This document shows, one piece after another, positions 27,303 through 36,207 of a stretch of 64,000 bases of DNA; the stretch's first letter is position 1; the number at the start of each line of letters is the position of its first letter. The notes beneath the pieces are model-generated. The model did not search any database. It was given only the letters and a program-made list of their open reading frames with translations, and was not told the origin of the DNA. The translations under genes and the position numbers were made by a program. Source of the stretch: Micromonospora sp. MA102 (GTDB taxonomy: Bacteria > Actinomycetota > Actinomycetes > Mycobacteriales > Micromonosporaceae); contig NZ_JAMWEG010000003.1 of assembly GCF_025460765.1 (NCBI RefSeq), forward strand, positions 124,001 through 188,000, written 5' to 3'.

Positions 27303-28043
27303 TCAGTTCCGCCGCGCCCGGGCCACCAGCGTGCGGTAGGGGAGGTCGATCGTGTCCCGGCCGGCCAGCTCCGGGTGGCCGGCGAGGAGGTCGCGCAGCT
27401 CCGCGTCGACCGCGCGGCGGCGCTCCGGTCCGGCGGTCAGGTAGTGCGAGCGGGTGCGGACCATGCCGAGCAGCTCGTCCGGGGTCAGCGGGGTGGTGTG
27501 GTCGAACTCGGCCCATTCGGGCGCCGCGAACCGGGGACCGAAGCCGGTCACGGTCTCACGCAGGTGGTTGACGGTGTCGCCGATCTCGGCGATCCGGTTC
27601 AGCTCGGTCACCCAGCCGACCCGGTCGTCCCGGAGGTTCCACACCGCCGCGAAGAGACCGCCGGCCCGCAGCACCCGGGCGATCTCCGGGTGCGCCCGCT
27701 CCCGGTCGAACCAGTGGTACGCCTGGCCGACCAGCACCGCGTCCGCGTACCCGTCGGGCAGCGGGACCGACTCGGCGCTGCCCTCCCGGGCGGCGACGCC
27801 GGGCGTGGCGGCCTCGAACTGGGCGCGCATCGCCGGGTCGGGCTCGACGGCGGTCACCGCGTGCCCGAGGGCGAGCAGGCCACGGCTGACGATCCCGGTG
27901 CCGGCGCCCAGGTCGACGGTGCGGACCGGCAGGGTGAGGTCGCCGAGCGCCCAGCGCAGCGCGGCCTCGGGATAGCGGGGCCGGTAGCGGTCGTAGTCGG
28001 CGGCGGCCGCGCCGAACGACAGGGCCTCAGTGGGGTCGGTCAT
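27303..28043 (-). CDS. Class I SAM-dependent methyltransferase, copy 2
   Basis: 246 residues from ATG 28043. Same architecture as the downstream copy: ALSFGAAAADYDRYRPRYPEAALRWAL at the N-terminus, motif I TVDLGAGTGIVSRG, AVEPDPAMRAQFEAATPG, GSAESVPLPDGYADAVLVGQAYHWFDRE and GGLFAAVWNLRDDRVGWV. The two proteins share most residues along their full length; differences cluster in the middle (residues about 140-190), the part that usually shapes the substrate pocket. Gap between the copies is 60 bases. Divergent from lysS with about 90 bases between starts. Confidence 0.82.
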   Translation of the reverse strand: MTDPTEALSFGAAAADYDRYRPRYPEAALRWALGDLTLPVRTVDLGAGTGIVSRGLLALGHAVTAVEPDPAMRAQFEAATPGVAAREGSAESVPLPDGYADAVLVGQAYHWFDRERAHPEIARVLRAGGLFAAVWNLRDDRVGWVTELNRIAEIGDTVNHLRETVTGFGPRFAAPEWAEFDHTTPLTPDELLGMVRTRSHYLTAGPERRRAVDAELRDLLAGHPELAGRDTIDLPYRTLVARARRN

Positions 28044-28134
28044 GGCGGGCAGGTTATCCCGTAACGACCCGGCAGCCCCTTGAGTACGCTCGGGGCCTGA
28101 CCCCGCCCGAATTCTCCGTCTGAGGAAGCGTGCC

Positions 28135-29643
28135 GTGACCGAGCAGAACGCCCTGCCAGTAGACCCCGCCGACGACCTTCCGGAGCAGATGAAGGTCCGC
28201 CGGGAGAAGCGGGACCGGATGCTCGCCGAGGGCGTCGAGCCGTACCCGGTCGGCTTCCCGCGGACCAGCACGCTGGCGAAGATCCGCGAGCGGTACGCCG
28301 ACCTGCCCACGGACACGGCCACCGGCGACCGGGTCTCGGTCACCGGCCGGGTGATCTTCGTGCGCAACACCGGCAAGCTCTGCTTCGCCACCCTGCGGGA
28401 CGGCGACGGCACCGAACTCCAGGCGATGCTCTCCCTGGACCGGGTGGGCGCCGAGCGGCTGGACGACTGGAAGCGCCTGGTCGACCTGGGCGACCATGTC
28501 GGCGTGACCGGCGAGGTGATCACCAGCCGGCGCGGCGAGCTGTCGGTGCTCGTCGAGGAGTGGGCGGTGACCGCGAAGGCGTTGCGCCCGCTGCCGGTGG
28601 CGCACAAGCCGCTCAGCGAGGAGGCCCGGGTCCGCCAGCGCTACGTGGACCTGGTGGTCCGCCCGCAGGCCCGGCAGATGGTCCGCACCCGGGCCACCGC
28701 CGTGCGCAGCCTCCGGGACACCCTCCACGCGCAGGACTTCATCGAGGTCGAGACCCCGATGCTCCAGTTGCTGCACGGCGGCGCGGCGGCCCGCCCATTC
28801 GTGACCCACAGCAATGCGTTGAACACCGATCTGTATCTCCGAATCGCGCCGGAACTGTTTCTGAAGCGTGCGGTCGTCGGGGGCGTCGACCGGGTCTTCG
28901 AGATCAACCGCAACTTCCGTAATGAGGGCATCGACTCCTCGCACTCGCCCGAGTTCGCGATGCTCGAGACCTACCAGGCGTACGGCGACTACAACACGAT
29001 GGCGGAGCTGACCCGAAATCTCGTGCAGCAGGCCGCTCTCGCGGTCGCCGGCTCGACGGTCGTCACCCACGCCGACGGCCGCGAGTTCGATCTGGGCGGC
29101 GAGTGGCGCTCGGTGTCGCTGTTCGGGGTTCTTTCCGAAGCGCTCGGCGAGGAGGTCACCGTCCGCACCGAAAGGTCACGCCTGGTCGAGTACGCGGACA
29201 AGGTCGGCCTCTCCGTCGACCCGAAGTGGGGCCCGGGCAAGCTGGCCGAGGAGCTGTTCGAGGAGTTGGTGGTCCCGTCGCTCCAGGCGCCCACCTTCGT
29301 CTGTGACTACCCGGAGGAGACCAGTCCGCTCACCCGGGCCCACCGCAGCGAGCCGGGGCTCGCCGAGAAGTGGGACCTCTACGTGCTCGGTTTCGAGCTG
29401 GGGACCGCGTACTCGGAGCTGGTCGACCCGGTGGTGCAGCGGGAGCGGCTGGTGGCGCAGGCGCAGCTCGCGGCGCGGGGCGACGACGAGGCCATGCGGC
29501 TGGACGAGGACTTTCTCCGGGCGATGGAGTACGGAATGCCGCCGGCCGGCGGTATGGGAATGGGAATCGACCGGCTCCTGATGGCGCTGACCGGCCTGGG
29601 AATTCGGGAAACCATCCTGTTCCCGTTGGTCCGGCCGGAGTAG
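28135..29643 (+). CDS. lysS: Lysyl-tRNA synthetase, class II
   Basis: Charges tRNA-Lys. 502 residues from GTG 28135. N-terminal OB-fold (about 55-155, [26 protein letters not shown]), then the class II core: motif 1 around [10 protein letters not shown], motif 2 [18 protein letters not shown] (near 262-280), motif 3 [13 protein letters not shown] (near 480-492). Normal length. Codon use changes noticeably inside the gene: from about 28790 to 29200 many codons end in A or T (AAT, GAT, TAT, TTT, CGA, GAA), which neighbours avoid. The next gene is lsr2, as in mycobacteria. Confidence 0.95.
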   Translation: MTEQNALPVDPADDLPEQMKVRREKRDRMLAEGVEPYPVGFPRTSTLAKIRERYADLPTDTATGDRVSVTGRVIFVRNTGKLCFATLRDGDGTELQAMLSLDRVGAERLDDWKRLVDLGDHVGVTGEVITSRRGELSVLVEEWAVTAKALRPLPVAHKPLSEEARVRQRYVDLVVRPQARQMVRTRATAVRSLRDTLHAQDFIEVETPMLQLLHGGAAARPFVTHSNALNTDLYLRIAPELFLKRAVVGGVDRVFEINRNFRNEGIDSSHSPEFAMLETYQAYGDYNTMAELTRNLVQQAALAVAGSTVVTHADGREFDLGGEWRSVSLFGVLSEALGEEVTVRTERSRLVEYADKVGLSVDPKWGPGKLAEELFEELVVPSLQAPTFVCDYPEETSPLTRAHRSEPGLAEKWDLYVLGFELGTAYSELVDPVVQRERLVAQAQLAARGDDEAMRLDEDFLRAMEYGMPPAGGMGMGIDRLLMALTGLGIRETILFPLVRPE

Positions 29644-29677
29644 CACACAAGCTTCTCCGGGTCGTTACCGCGTCCTA

Positions 29678-29731
29678 TTGACGGAGCGAGCAGCGGGCGG
29701 GCTATTGTGCTCTTGTATTGCAGGAGCACAA
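29678..29731 (+). promoter_or_regulatory. lsr2 promoter with a perfect 8-bp inverted repeat over the -10 box
   Basis: TTGACG at 29678-29683 and TATTGT at 29703-29708 form a plausible but long-spaced (19 bases) promoter. TTGTGCTC at 29705-29712 and GAGCACAA at 29724-29731 are perfect inverted arms 11 bases apart, so the left arm overlaps the -10 box. This is a good operator candidate, or a 5' hairpin of the lsr2 mRNA. The leader then carries AAAGGA before the GTG at 29756. Confidence 0.55.
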
Positions 29732-29755
29732 CCCTGCTCGAAAGGAATGTGGGAC

Positions 29756-30106
29756 GTGGCCAAGCAGATCATTCACAAGCTGGTCGATGACCTGGACGGC
29801 GGGGACGCTGACGAGACCGTCAAGTTCGCGCTCGACGGTGTGCAGTACGAGATCGACCTCTCGGCTTCCAACGCTGAAAAATTGCGCGACGTATTCGCGC
29901 AGTACATCGCGCACGGCACGAAGGTCGGCCGTGGCGGTGTGGTCGTGGGTGGCCGGGCCGCCCGTGGGCGGGGTGGCGCGACCGCCGACCGCGAGCAGAA
30001 CAAGGCCATCCGGGCCTGGGCCAAGAAGGCCGGCAAGGACATCTCCGACCGGGGGCGCATCCCGCAGGAGATCGTGGACGAGTACCACGCGAAGGCGGGG
30101 CACTGA
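29756..30106 (+). CDS. lsr2: Lsr2 nucleoid-associated protein (xenogeneic silencer)
   Basis: H-NS-like protein of actinobacteria that bridges AT-rich DNA and silences acquired genes. 116 residues from GTG 29756; the ribosome site AAGGA is 9 bases upstream, and the resulting N-terminus (VAKQIIHKLVDDLDGG) matches known Lsr2 starts. The ATG at 29747 is too close to that site. N-terminal oligomerisation domain (1-60, with VQYEIDLSASNAEKLRD), a basic Gly/Arg linker (62-80), then a C-terminal DNA-binding domain (81-116) with the RGR minor-groove hook in SDRGRIPQEIVDEY. Single copy here, between lysS and clpC. Confidence 0.95.
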   Translation: MAKQIIHKLVDDLDGGDADETVKFALDGVQYEIDLSASNAEKLRDVFAQYIAHGTKVGRGGVVVGGRAARGRGGATADREQNKAIRAWAKKAGKDISDRGRIPQEIVDEYHAKAGH

Positions 30107-30130
30107 CCCGACGACCCGCAGCGGGCGACA

Positions 30131-30167
30131 CGACGCCGGACCGGAGTGCCACTCCGGGCCGGCGTCG
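30131..30167 (+). terminator. Hairpin after lsr2
   Basis: CGACGCCGG at 30131-30139 pairs with CCGGCGTCG at 30159-30167, and an inner GGAGT/ACTCC extends the stem. It starts 25 bases after the lsr2 stop; a short CGTTTCC follows. Confidence 0.75.
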
Positions 30168-30259
30168 CCGTTTCCGCCCGCGCGCGCCGTCTGTCCGGTC
30201 CGTGCCGGGCGGGTGGCGCAGCGTGCTCCGGCACGGGAAGAAACCGGCGCCCGGGGCCG

Positions 30260-30302
30260 TTGTCCACAGGCGGTGGGGATTCTGTCCACAGGTTGTGGAA
30301 GA
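30260..30302. promoter_or_regulatory. Three DnaA-box-like sites
   Basis: TTGTCCACA (30260-30268) is a perfect match to the high-GC actinobacterial DnaA box. CTGTCCACA (30282-30290) is one base off. TGTGGAAGA (30294-30302) reads TCTTCCACA on the other strand. The first two are on the same strand, 22 bases apart (two helical turns). Confidence 0.6.
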
Positions 30303-30365
30303 CCGCGGCCGGGCGCCGACGCCCCCGCTCCAGCCCCTCGACCGGGCTTTTCCACCGGCGGTCGA

Positions 30366-30383
30366 ATTTCGCTCTGCGCGTAC
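30366..30383. promoter_or_regulatory. Candidate ClgR operator upstream of clpC
   Basis: ATTTCGCTCTGCGCGTAC fits the ClgR pattern CGC-N5-GCG with the flanking A/T and C of the corynebacterial consensus at most positions. ClgR activates clp genes in Streptomyces, Mycobacterium and Corynebacterium. It is about 205 bases before the clpC start. Confidence 0.45.
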
Positions 30384-30587
30384 AGGCGGGGGTACCGGAA
30401 CACCTCCTGAGCGCGGACGGTTGTCAGAAACGACGCGTGCACGACCATTCGCGGGGACACACGACCTCAGCGGAGTCGGTCCGCGGCGATAGAGTAAGGA
30501 GGCACGGACGCCCGTCCCGGACGTCCGCGCACCGGCCCCGCCGAGATCTGACCATCAAGGCGCACGGCACGTGAGGAGCACGAGGGC

Positions 30588-33125
30588 ATGTTCGAGCGGT
30601 TCACCGACCGAGCGCGACGGGTTGTCGTCCTGGCCCAAGAAGAGGCCCGGATGCTCAACCACAACTACATCGGTACGGAGCACATCCTGCTGGGCCTGAT
30701 CCACGAGGGTGAGGGTGTCGCGGCAAAGGCCCTGGAGAGCCTCGGCATCTCCCTGGAGGGCGTCCGTCAGCAGGTCGAGGAGATCATCGGCCAGGGCCAG
30801 CAGGCGCCGAGCGGGCACATCCCGTTCACGCCGCGGGCCAAGAAGGTGCTGGAGCTGTCGCTGCGCGAGGCGCTGCAGCTCGGCCACAACTACATCGGCA
30901 CGGAGCACATCCTGCTCGGCCTGATCCGTGAGGGCGAGGGCGTCGCCGCCCAGGTGCTGGTCAAGCTCGGCGCCGACCTCAACCGGGTCCGCCAGCAGGT
31001 GATCCAGCTGCTCTCCGGCTACCAGGGCAAGGAGCCGGCCGCGGCGGGCGCCGCGCCGGGCGAGGCCGCGCCGTCGACCAGCCTCGTGCTGGACCAGTTC
31101 GGCCGGAACCTGACCCAGGCCGCCCGTGAGGGCAAGCTCGACCCGGTCATCGGGCGCGAGAAGGAAATCGAGCGGGTCATGCAGGTGCTCTCCCGCCGGA
31201 CCAAGAACAACCCGGTCCTGATCGGTGAGCCCGGCGTCGGCAAGACCGCCGTGGTGGAGGGGCTGTCCCAGAAGATCATCAAGGGCGAGGTGCCCGAGAC
31301 GCTGAAGGACAAGCAGCTCTACACCCTCGACCTCGGTGCACTGGTCGCCGGTTCCCGCTACCGCGGTGACTTCGAGGAGCGCCTCAAGAAGGTGCTCAAG
31401 GAGATCCGCACCCGCGGCGACATCATCCTGTTCATCGACGAGATCCACACCCTGGTGGGTGCGGGTGCCGCCGAGGGCGCGATCGACGCCGCCAGCATCC
31501 TCAAGCCGATGCTGGCCCGTGGCGAGCTGCAGACCATCGGCGCCACGACGCTCGACGAGTACCGCAAGCACCTGGAGAAGGACGCCGCTCTCGAGCGCCG
31601 CTTCCAGCCGATCCAGGTGGGTGAGCCCTCGCTGGCCCACACCATCGAGATCCTCAAGGGCCTGCGGGACCGCTACGAGGCGCACCACCGGGTGAGCATC
31701 ACCGACGCGGCTCTCGTGGCTGCCGCCACCCTGGCCGACCGCTACATCTCCGACCGCTTCCTGCCGGACAAGGCGATCGACCTGATCGACGAGGCCGGTG
31801 CCCGGATGCGCATCCGCCGGATGACCGCGCCGCCAGACCTGCGCGACTTCGACGAGCGGATCGCCCAGGTCCGCCGCGACAAGGAGTCCGCGATCGACGC
31901 GCAGGACTTCGAGCGGGCCGCGCAGCTCCGCGACAAGGAGAAGCAGCTCCTCGGGCAGAAGGCCCAGCGGGAGAAGGAGTGGAAGGCCGGTGACCTGGAC
32001 GTCGTCAGCGAGGTCGACGACGAGCAGATCGCCGAGGTGCTCGGCAACTGGACCGGCATCCCGGTCTACAAGCTGACCGAGGAGGAGACCTCGCGCCTGC
32101 TGCGCATGGAGGACGAGCTGCACAAGCGCGTCATCGGCCAGGAGGACGCGGTCAAGGCGGTCTCGAAGGCGATCCGGCGGACCCGGGCCGGCCTGAAGGA
32201 CCCGAAGCGCCCGTCCGGCTCGTTCATCTTTGCCGGCCCGTCCGGTGTCGGTAAGACCGAGCTCTCCAAGGCGCTCGCCGAGTTCCTGTTCGGCAGCGAG
32301 GACGCCCTCATCCAGCTGGACATGTCCGAGTTCCACGACCGGTACACGGTGTCCCGGCTGGTGGGTGCCCCTCCCGGCTACGTCGGCTACGACGAGGGCG
32401 GGCAGCTGACCGAGAAGGTGCGTCGTCGGCCGTTCTCGGTGGTCCTCTTCGACGAGATCGAGAAGGCTCACCCGGACGTGTTCAACACGCTCCTCCAGAT
32501 CCTGGAGGACGGGCGGCTCACCGACGGCCAGGGTCGGATCGTGGACTTCAAGAACACGGTCATCATCCTGACCACCAACCTCGGCACGCGGGACGTCGCC
32601 AAGGCGGTGTCGCTGGGCTTCCAGGCCTCTGACGACTCCGAGTCGAACTACGACCGGATGAAGCAGAAGGTCAACGACGAGCTCAAGCAGCACTTCCGGC
32701 CCGAGTTCCTCAACCGGATCGACGACACCATCGTCTTCCACCAGCTGCGCGAGAACGAGATCCTCCAGATCGTGGACATCATGATCGCCCGGATCGAGAC
32801 GCAGCTGAGGAACAAGGACATGGGCCTGGAGCTGACCGACAACGCCAAGAAGTACCTGGCGAAGAAGGGCTTCGACCCGGTGCTGGGCGCGCGGCCGCTG
32901 CGTCGCACGATCCAGCGCGACATCGAGGACAACCTGTCCGAGCGGATCCTCTTCAACGAGCTGACCCCGGGTCAGATCGTGGTGGTGGACTGCGAGGGCG
33001 ACCCCGACAACATCGACAAGTCCAAGCTCGTCTTCCGGGGCGCCGACCGGCCGGTGGCCGTGCCGGACGCGGTCCCGGCGGACCTCGGCGGCACCGCCGC
33101 CACGGGCGCGGACGACGCCGCGTAG
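30588..33125 (+). CDS. clpC: ClpC AAA+ ATPase of the Clp protease
   Basis: Unfolds proteins and feeds them to ClpP1P2. 845 residues from ATG 30588, full length. N-terminal double repeat (about 1-145; [14 protein letters not shown] occurs twice, near 20 and 97), AAA1 with Walker A GEPGVGKT and Walker [11 protein letters not shown], a middle domain with UVR-type helix [25 protein letters not shown] (near 430-455), and AAA2 with [20 protein letters not shown] and [16 protein letters not shown]. The C-terminus is an acidic Ala-rich tail. Followed by a strong terminator. lysS-lsr2-clpC is the conserved actinobacterial order. Confidence 0.96.
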   Translation: MFERFTDRARRVVVLAQEEARMLNHNYIGTEHILLGLIHEGEGVAAKALESLGISLEGVRQQVEEIIGQGQQAPSGHIPFTPRAKKVLELSLREALQLGHNYIGTEHILLGLIREGEGVAAQVLVKLGADLNRVRQQVIQLLSGYQGKEPAAAGAAPGEAAPSTSLVLDQFGRNLTQAAREGKLDPVIGREKEIERVMQVLSRRTKNNPVLIGEPGVGKTAVVEGLSQKIIKGEVPETLKDKQLYTLDLGALVAGSRYRGDFEERLKKVLKEIRTRGDIILFIDEIHTLVGAGAAEGAIDAASILKPMLARGELQTIGATTLDEYRKHLEKDAALERRFQPIQVGEPSLAHTIEILKGLRDRYEAHHRVSITDAALVAAATLADRYISDRFLPDKAIDLIDEAGARMRIRRMTAPPDLRDFDERIAQVRRDKESAIDAQDFERAAQLRDKEKQLLGQKAQREKEWKAGDLDVVSEVDDEQIAEVLGNWTGIPVYKLTEEETSRLLRMEDELHKRVIGQEDAVKAVSKAIRRTRAGLKDPKRPSGSFIFAGPSGVGKTELSKALAEFLFGSEDALIQLDMSEFHDRYTVSRLVGAPPGYVGYDEGGQLTEKVRRRPFSVVLFDEIEKAHPDVFNTLLQILEDGRLTDGQGRIVDFKNTVIILTTNLGTRDVAKAVSLGFQASDDSESNYDRMKQKVNDELKQHFRPEFLNRIDDTIVFHQLRENEILQIVDIMIARIETQLRNKDMGLELTDNAKKYLAKKGFDPVLGARPLRRTIQRDIEDNLSERILFNELTPGQIVVVDCEGDPDNIDKSKLVFRGADRPVAVPDAVPADLGGTAATGADDAA

Positions 33126-33144
33126 GTTCGGGCAACAGATCGAG

Positions 33145-33189
33145 GGCGACGGCCCCGGCAGGCGAAAGCCGCCGGGGCCGTCGCCTTTT
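33145..33189 (+). terminator. Strong intrinsic terminator after clpC
   Basis: GGCGACGGCCCCGGC (from 33145) pairs perfectly with GCCGGGGCCGTCGCC (ends 33185) and is followed by TTTT. It can serve clpC and, from the other side, mutY. Confidence 0.9.
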
Positions 33190-33223
33190 CTCGTGCTGAG
33201 CCGGCCGGGACCGGGCCGGCGGG

Positions 33224-34129
33224 TCAGGGGCGGGGGAGCGGGACCGGAGGGCCGTCGCCGACGAGCCGGAAGGACTCCTCGCCGACCGGCTCGACCAGGC
33301 CGTCGGTGACCAGCCCGGCCAGCGCCCGGGCCCGCTGCACGTCGTCGTGCCAGACCTGGTCCAGCCGCTGGTGCGGCACCGGGGCGGAGGCGTCGCGGAG
33401 CACCGCGAGGAGCAGGCCGCGCACCTGCCGGTCGGTGCCGGCGTAGCGCTGGGGGCGGCGGGTCGGGCCGGCCGGGGCCGGCTGGCCGGAGGCCCGCCAG
33501 GCGCAGCTCGACTCCACGGGGCACACCCCGCAGCGCGGGGCCCGGGCGGTGCAGACCACCGCGCCGAGTTCCATGAACGCCGCACTGGCCAGGGCCGCCG
33601 CGGCCGGCTCGCCGGGCAGGAGCTCCTCGGTGGCGACCAGGTCGGCGGGGCGGGTGGCGGGTCCCGCATCGGGTTCGCCGGCGATCGCCCGGCACACCAC
33701 CCGCCGGACGTTGGTGTCGACCACCGGGTGCCGCTGCCCGTACGCGAAGGCCGCCACCGCCCGGGCCGTGTACGTGCCGACCCCGGGCAGCGCCAGCAGG
33801 TGGTCGAGCCGATCCGGCACCTCACCGCCGTGCCGTTCCACGATGGCCACCGCACAGTCGCGCAGGCGTACGGCCCGGCGGGGGTAGCCGAGCCGGCCCC
33901 ACATCCGGATCGCCTCGGCCGGCGTGTCCTCCGCCAGCGCGGCCGGCGTCGGCCAGCGGGACAGCCACGCCTCCCAGGCCGGCAGCACCCGGACCACGGG
34001 TGTCTGCTGGAGCATGACCTCGCTGACCAGGATCGCCCAGGCGCCGATGCCAGGCTCGCGCCAGGGCAGGTCGCGGGCGTTGCGTTCGTACCACCGGCTG
34101 ACCAGGGTGGCGAAGGTGGGCTCAGACAT
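33224..34129 (-). CDS. mutY: A/G-specific adenine DNA glycosylase
   Basis: Removes adenine mispaired with 8-oxoguanine. 301 residues from ATG 34129. Helix-hairpin-helix LLALPGVGTYTARAVAAFAYG (near 108-128) followed by the catalytic aspartate in HPVVDTNVRRV; catalytic glutamate region SEVMLQQTPV near 35. The [4Fe-4S] ligands C-x6-C-x2-C-x5-C are present (CTARAPRCGVCPVESSC, near 198-214). The C-terminal part after the cluster is only about 85 residues, shorter than in MutY with a full NUDIX-like recognition domain. Same genomic region as mycobacterial mutY. Confidence 0.92.
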   Translation of the reverse strand: MSEPTFATLVSRWYERNARDLPWREPGIGAWAILVSEVMLQQTPVVRVLPAWEAWLSRWPTPAALAEDTPAEAIRMWGRLGYPRRAVRLRDCAVAIVERHGGEVPDRLDHLLALPGVGTYTARAVAAFAYGQRHPVVDTNVRRVVCRAIAGEPDAGPATRPADLVATEELLPGEPAAAALASAAFMELGAVVCTARAPRCGVCPVESSCAWRASGQPAPAGPTRRPQRYAGTDRQVRGLLLAVLRDASAPVPHQRLDQVWHDDVQRARALAGLVTDGLVEPVGEESFRLVGDGPPVPLPRP

Positions 34130-34225
34130 CGCGCCGCCAAGGATGTCACGGGCGGCTTTCCCGCGGGTTGGGCGGGGCGGGCGGGCCGTCGCGGCCGTTC
34201 GACGGCGACGGGGCAGAATGTCCGG

Positions 34226-34738
34226 ATGAACGAGCTCGCGATCACCGTCATCGGCCGGGACCGGCCGGGCATCGTGGCCGACGTCGCCGAGGTCCTCGCG
34301 CGGCTCGGCGCGAACCTCACCGACTCGACGATGACCCGGTTGCGGGGACACTTCGCCATGACCCTGATCTGCGTGGGGCCGGCCGCCGCCGACGTCGAGG
34401 CCGCGCTGGCGCCGCTCGCCGCCGAGGGCCAGCTGCTGGCCACCGTACGCGCGGTCACCCCCGACGGGGAGAACGCGCCCGGCGGCGAGCCGTACGTGAT
34501 GGCGGTGCACGGCGCGGACCGGATGGGCATCGTGGCGGCGATGACCCGGGTGCTGACCGACGCGGGCGGCAACGTGACCGACCTGAGCACCCGGTTGACC
34601 GGTTCCCTGTACGTGGTGGTCGCCGAGGTCGAGCTGCCGCCGGGCAGCGCCGACGAGGTGGCCGGCCGGCTCGCCCGTACCGCCGCGGAGCTGGGCGTGG
34701 GGGTCAGCCTCCGCCCGGCGGACACGGACCTGCTGTGA
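34226..34738 (+). CDS. Tandem ACT-domain protein (GcvR-like)
   Basis: 170 residues from ATG 34226. Two ACT domains, about 1-78 (ELAITVIGRDRPGIVADVAEVLARLGANLTDS) and 88-165 (YVMAVHGADRMGIVAAMTRVLTDAGGNVTDL). Tandem ACT proteins of this size resemble GcvR, a glycine-binding regulator partner; ACT domains bind amino acids. No DNA-binding part is present. Its stop overlaps the peptide deformylase start, so the two are co-translated. Confidence 0.78.
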   Translation: MNELAITVIGRDRPGIVADVAEVLARLGANLTDSTMTRLRGHFAMTLICVGPAAADVEAALAPLAAEGQLLATVRAVTPDGENAPGGEPYVMAVHGADRMGIVAAMTRVLTDAGGNVTDLSTRLTGSLYVVVAEVELPPGSADEVAGRLARTAAELGVGVSLRPADTDLL

Positions 34739-35298
34739 CCGCGGAGGAGTACGCCGGCCTGGGCGGCTGGACGCCGGAGAAGCTCGACGCCCCCGGAGCG
34801 GTACGCCCGGTCGTGTCCGCGCCGGACCCGGTGCTCAGCCGGCCCGGTCCGGCCGTCGACCCGACCTCGGCCGAGGTCGTCCGACTGGCCGCCGACCTGG
34901 TCGCCACCATGCGGGTGTCGCCGGGCTGCGTGGGCCTGGCCGCGCCGCAGGTGGGGGTGAGCGCCCAGGTGTTCGCGGTGGATGTGACCGGGCACCCGAA
35001 GGCCGTCACCGTGCACGGCGCGTTCGTGCTGTGCAACGCCACCGTGGTGGAGGCGAGCCGCTGGAAGGCCGGGCGGGAGGGCTGCATGTCGGTGCCCGAC
35101 CTGACCGGTGACGTGAAGCGGGCCAGCCGGCTGGTGGTCGAGGGTGTGCTGCCGGGCAGCGGCGACCCGGTGCGGCTGGTGACCGACGGGTTCGAGGCGC
35201 GGGCGCTCCAGCACGAGATCGACCACTGCGCCGGCCTGCTCTTCCTGGACCGGGTCGCGGGGGCGCACGCCGTCTACCAGCGCAAGGTCTACCTCTGA
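34735..35298 (+). CDS. def: Peptide deformylase
   Basis: Removes the formyl group from new proteins. 187 residues from GTG 34735, overlapping the ACT gene stop. All three motifs are present: GCVGLAAPQVG (motif 1, near 60-70), EGCMSVP (motif 2, metal cysteine; Met replaces the common Leu) and QHEIDHCAG (motif 3, HExxH). A long N-terminus of about 25 residues (AEEYAGLGGWTPEKLDAPGAVRPVV) precedes the usual start of the fold. The genome may hold another def gene elsewhere; this one is of the actinobacterial type 1 kind. Confidence 0.92.
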   Translation: MTAEEYAGLGGWTPEKLDAPGAVRPVVSAPDPVLSRPGPAVDPTSAEVVRLAADLVATMRVSPGCVGLAAPQVGVSAQVFAVDVTGHPKAVTVHGAFVLCNATVVEASRWKAGREGCMSVPDLTGDVKRASRLVVEGVLPGSGDPVRLVTDGFEARALQHEIDHCAGLLFLDRVAGAHAVYQRKVYL

Positions 35299-35428
35299 CC
35301 GGTCGTGACCGGGTGGCGCCGCTCAGCGAGCCGCTTCGTCCCCTGTGGAGTGTTGTGGAAGCCGGGCGGAGGGCCTTCGGCGCGTCGGACCGGCGGGCCG
35401 GGCGTCGCGCCGCTACGGTGAACGCATC

Positions 35429-36199
35429 ATGCGTCTGACGGTCGGCCCACTGCCTCCCGCCGTGTACTGGCGGCGTCGAGCCGTCGTCTTCGGAGCCGGG
35501 CTGCTTTTCCTGATTGTCCTGCTCTATTCGTGCACCGGCACCGATCGCACCGACACCCCGTCGGGCAACGCGGGGGGCAATGCGGGCGGCTCGCCGTCGG
35601 CGGCCGCTCCCGGGCCGACCGGTTCGCTGCTGACCCCGCGGTCCACCAGCCCGTCGCCCACCCCGGGCGAGTCGGGCGGCGGCAACGGGACGAGCGACGG
35701 GGGCGGCACGGGCACCGACAACGGCGGCGGCCAGAACGGTGGCGGCACGAACGGTGGCGGCACGAACGACGGTGGCGCGCCGGCCGCCCCGGTGGCCGAC
35801 GACGGCACCTGCGCCGACTCGGAGATCCAGGTGACCCCGGTGGCGCTGCCGGCCTCCGCGCAGCGGGGCACGGTGGTCACCCTGCGCCTCAGGGTCAAGA
35901 ACATCTCGGAGCGCACGTGCAGCCGGGACGTCGGGGCCGACCTGCAGGAGCTCTACATCAAGGCCGGCGCGGCGAAGGTGTGGTCCTCGGACACCTGCGG
36001 CACCGGCAAGGGCTCCGACGTCCAGTCGTTCACGCCCAACTTCGAGCGCTCCTACGAGCTGGGCTGGAACGGGCGGGACGTGAGCCGCTGCGCCAACGGC
36101 GTGGCCGCCGGCCCGTACGCCCCGATCGGCACGTACCAGCTCTTCGCCCGGGTGGGCACCAAGCTCAGCGAGCCCGTGAAACTCACCATCACCGGCTGA
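35429..36199 (+). CDS. Membrane-anchored protein with Gly/Thr/Asn linker and extracellular beta domain
   Basis: 256 residues from ATG 35429. One helix near 15-40, then a low-complexity linker (about 45-125) of Ser/Pro/Gly followed by GGGTNGGG-type repeats, then a folded domain (126-256) with four cysteines (CADSEIQVTPVAL, CSRDVGADLQELYI, DTCGTGKGSDV, SRCANGVAAG). The domain looks like an Ig-like beta sandwich outside the membrane. In mycobacteria the same slot before disA carries a membrane protein of similar size. Function not known. Converges on disA (8-base gap). Confidence 0.6.
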   Translation: MRLTVGPLPPAVYWRRRAVVFGAGLLFLIVLLYSCTGTDRTDTPSGNAGGNAGGSPSAAAPGPTGSLLTPRSTSPSPTPGESGGGNGTSDGGGTGTDNGGGQNGGGTNGGGTNDGGAPAAPVADDGTCADSEIQVTPVALPASAQRGTVVTLRLRVKNISERTCSRDVGADLQELYIKAGAAKVWSSDTCGTGKGSDVQSFTPNFERSYELGWNGRDVSRCANGVAAGPYAPIGTYQLFARVGTKLSEPVKLTITG

Positions 36200-36207
36200 C
36201 CCGAGGG

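Larger units (their letters stand above)
30107..30587. promoter_or_regulatory. 481-base noncoding region between lsr2 and clpC
   Basis: Holds, in order: the lsr2 terminator, a cluster of DnaA-box-like sites (30260-30302), a ClgR-like palindrome (30366-30383) and the clpC leader. A TAGAGT hexamer at 30490-30495 may be the clpC -10 box; no good -35 is seen. The ribosome site GAGG lies just before ATG 30588. No coding sequence is convincing here. Confidence 0.6.

Noticed and set aside
30555..33695. Long minus-strand frame opposite clpC
   Set aside because: ClpC is intact on the plus strand; the opposite frame lacks any motif.
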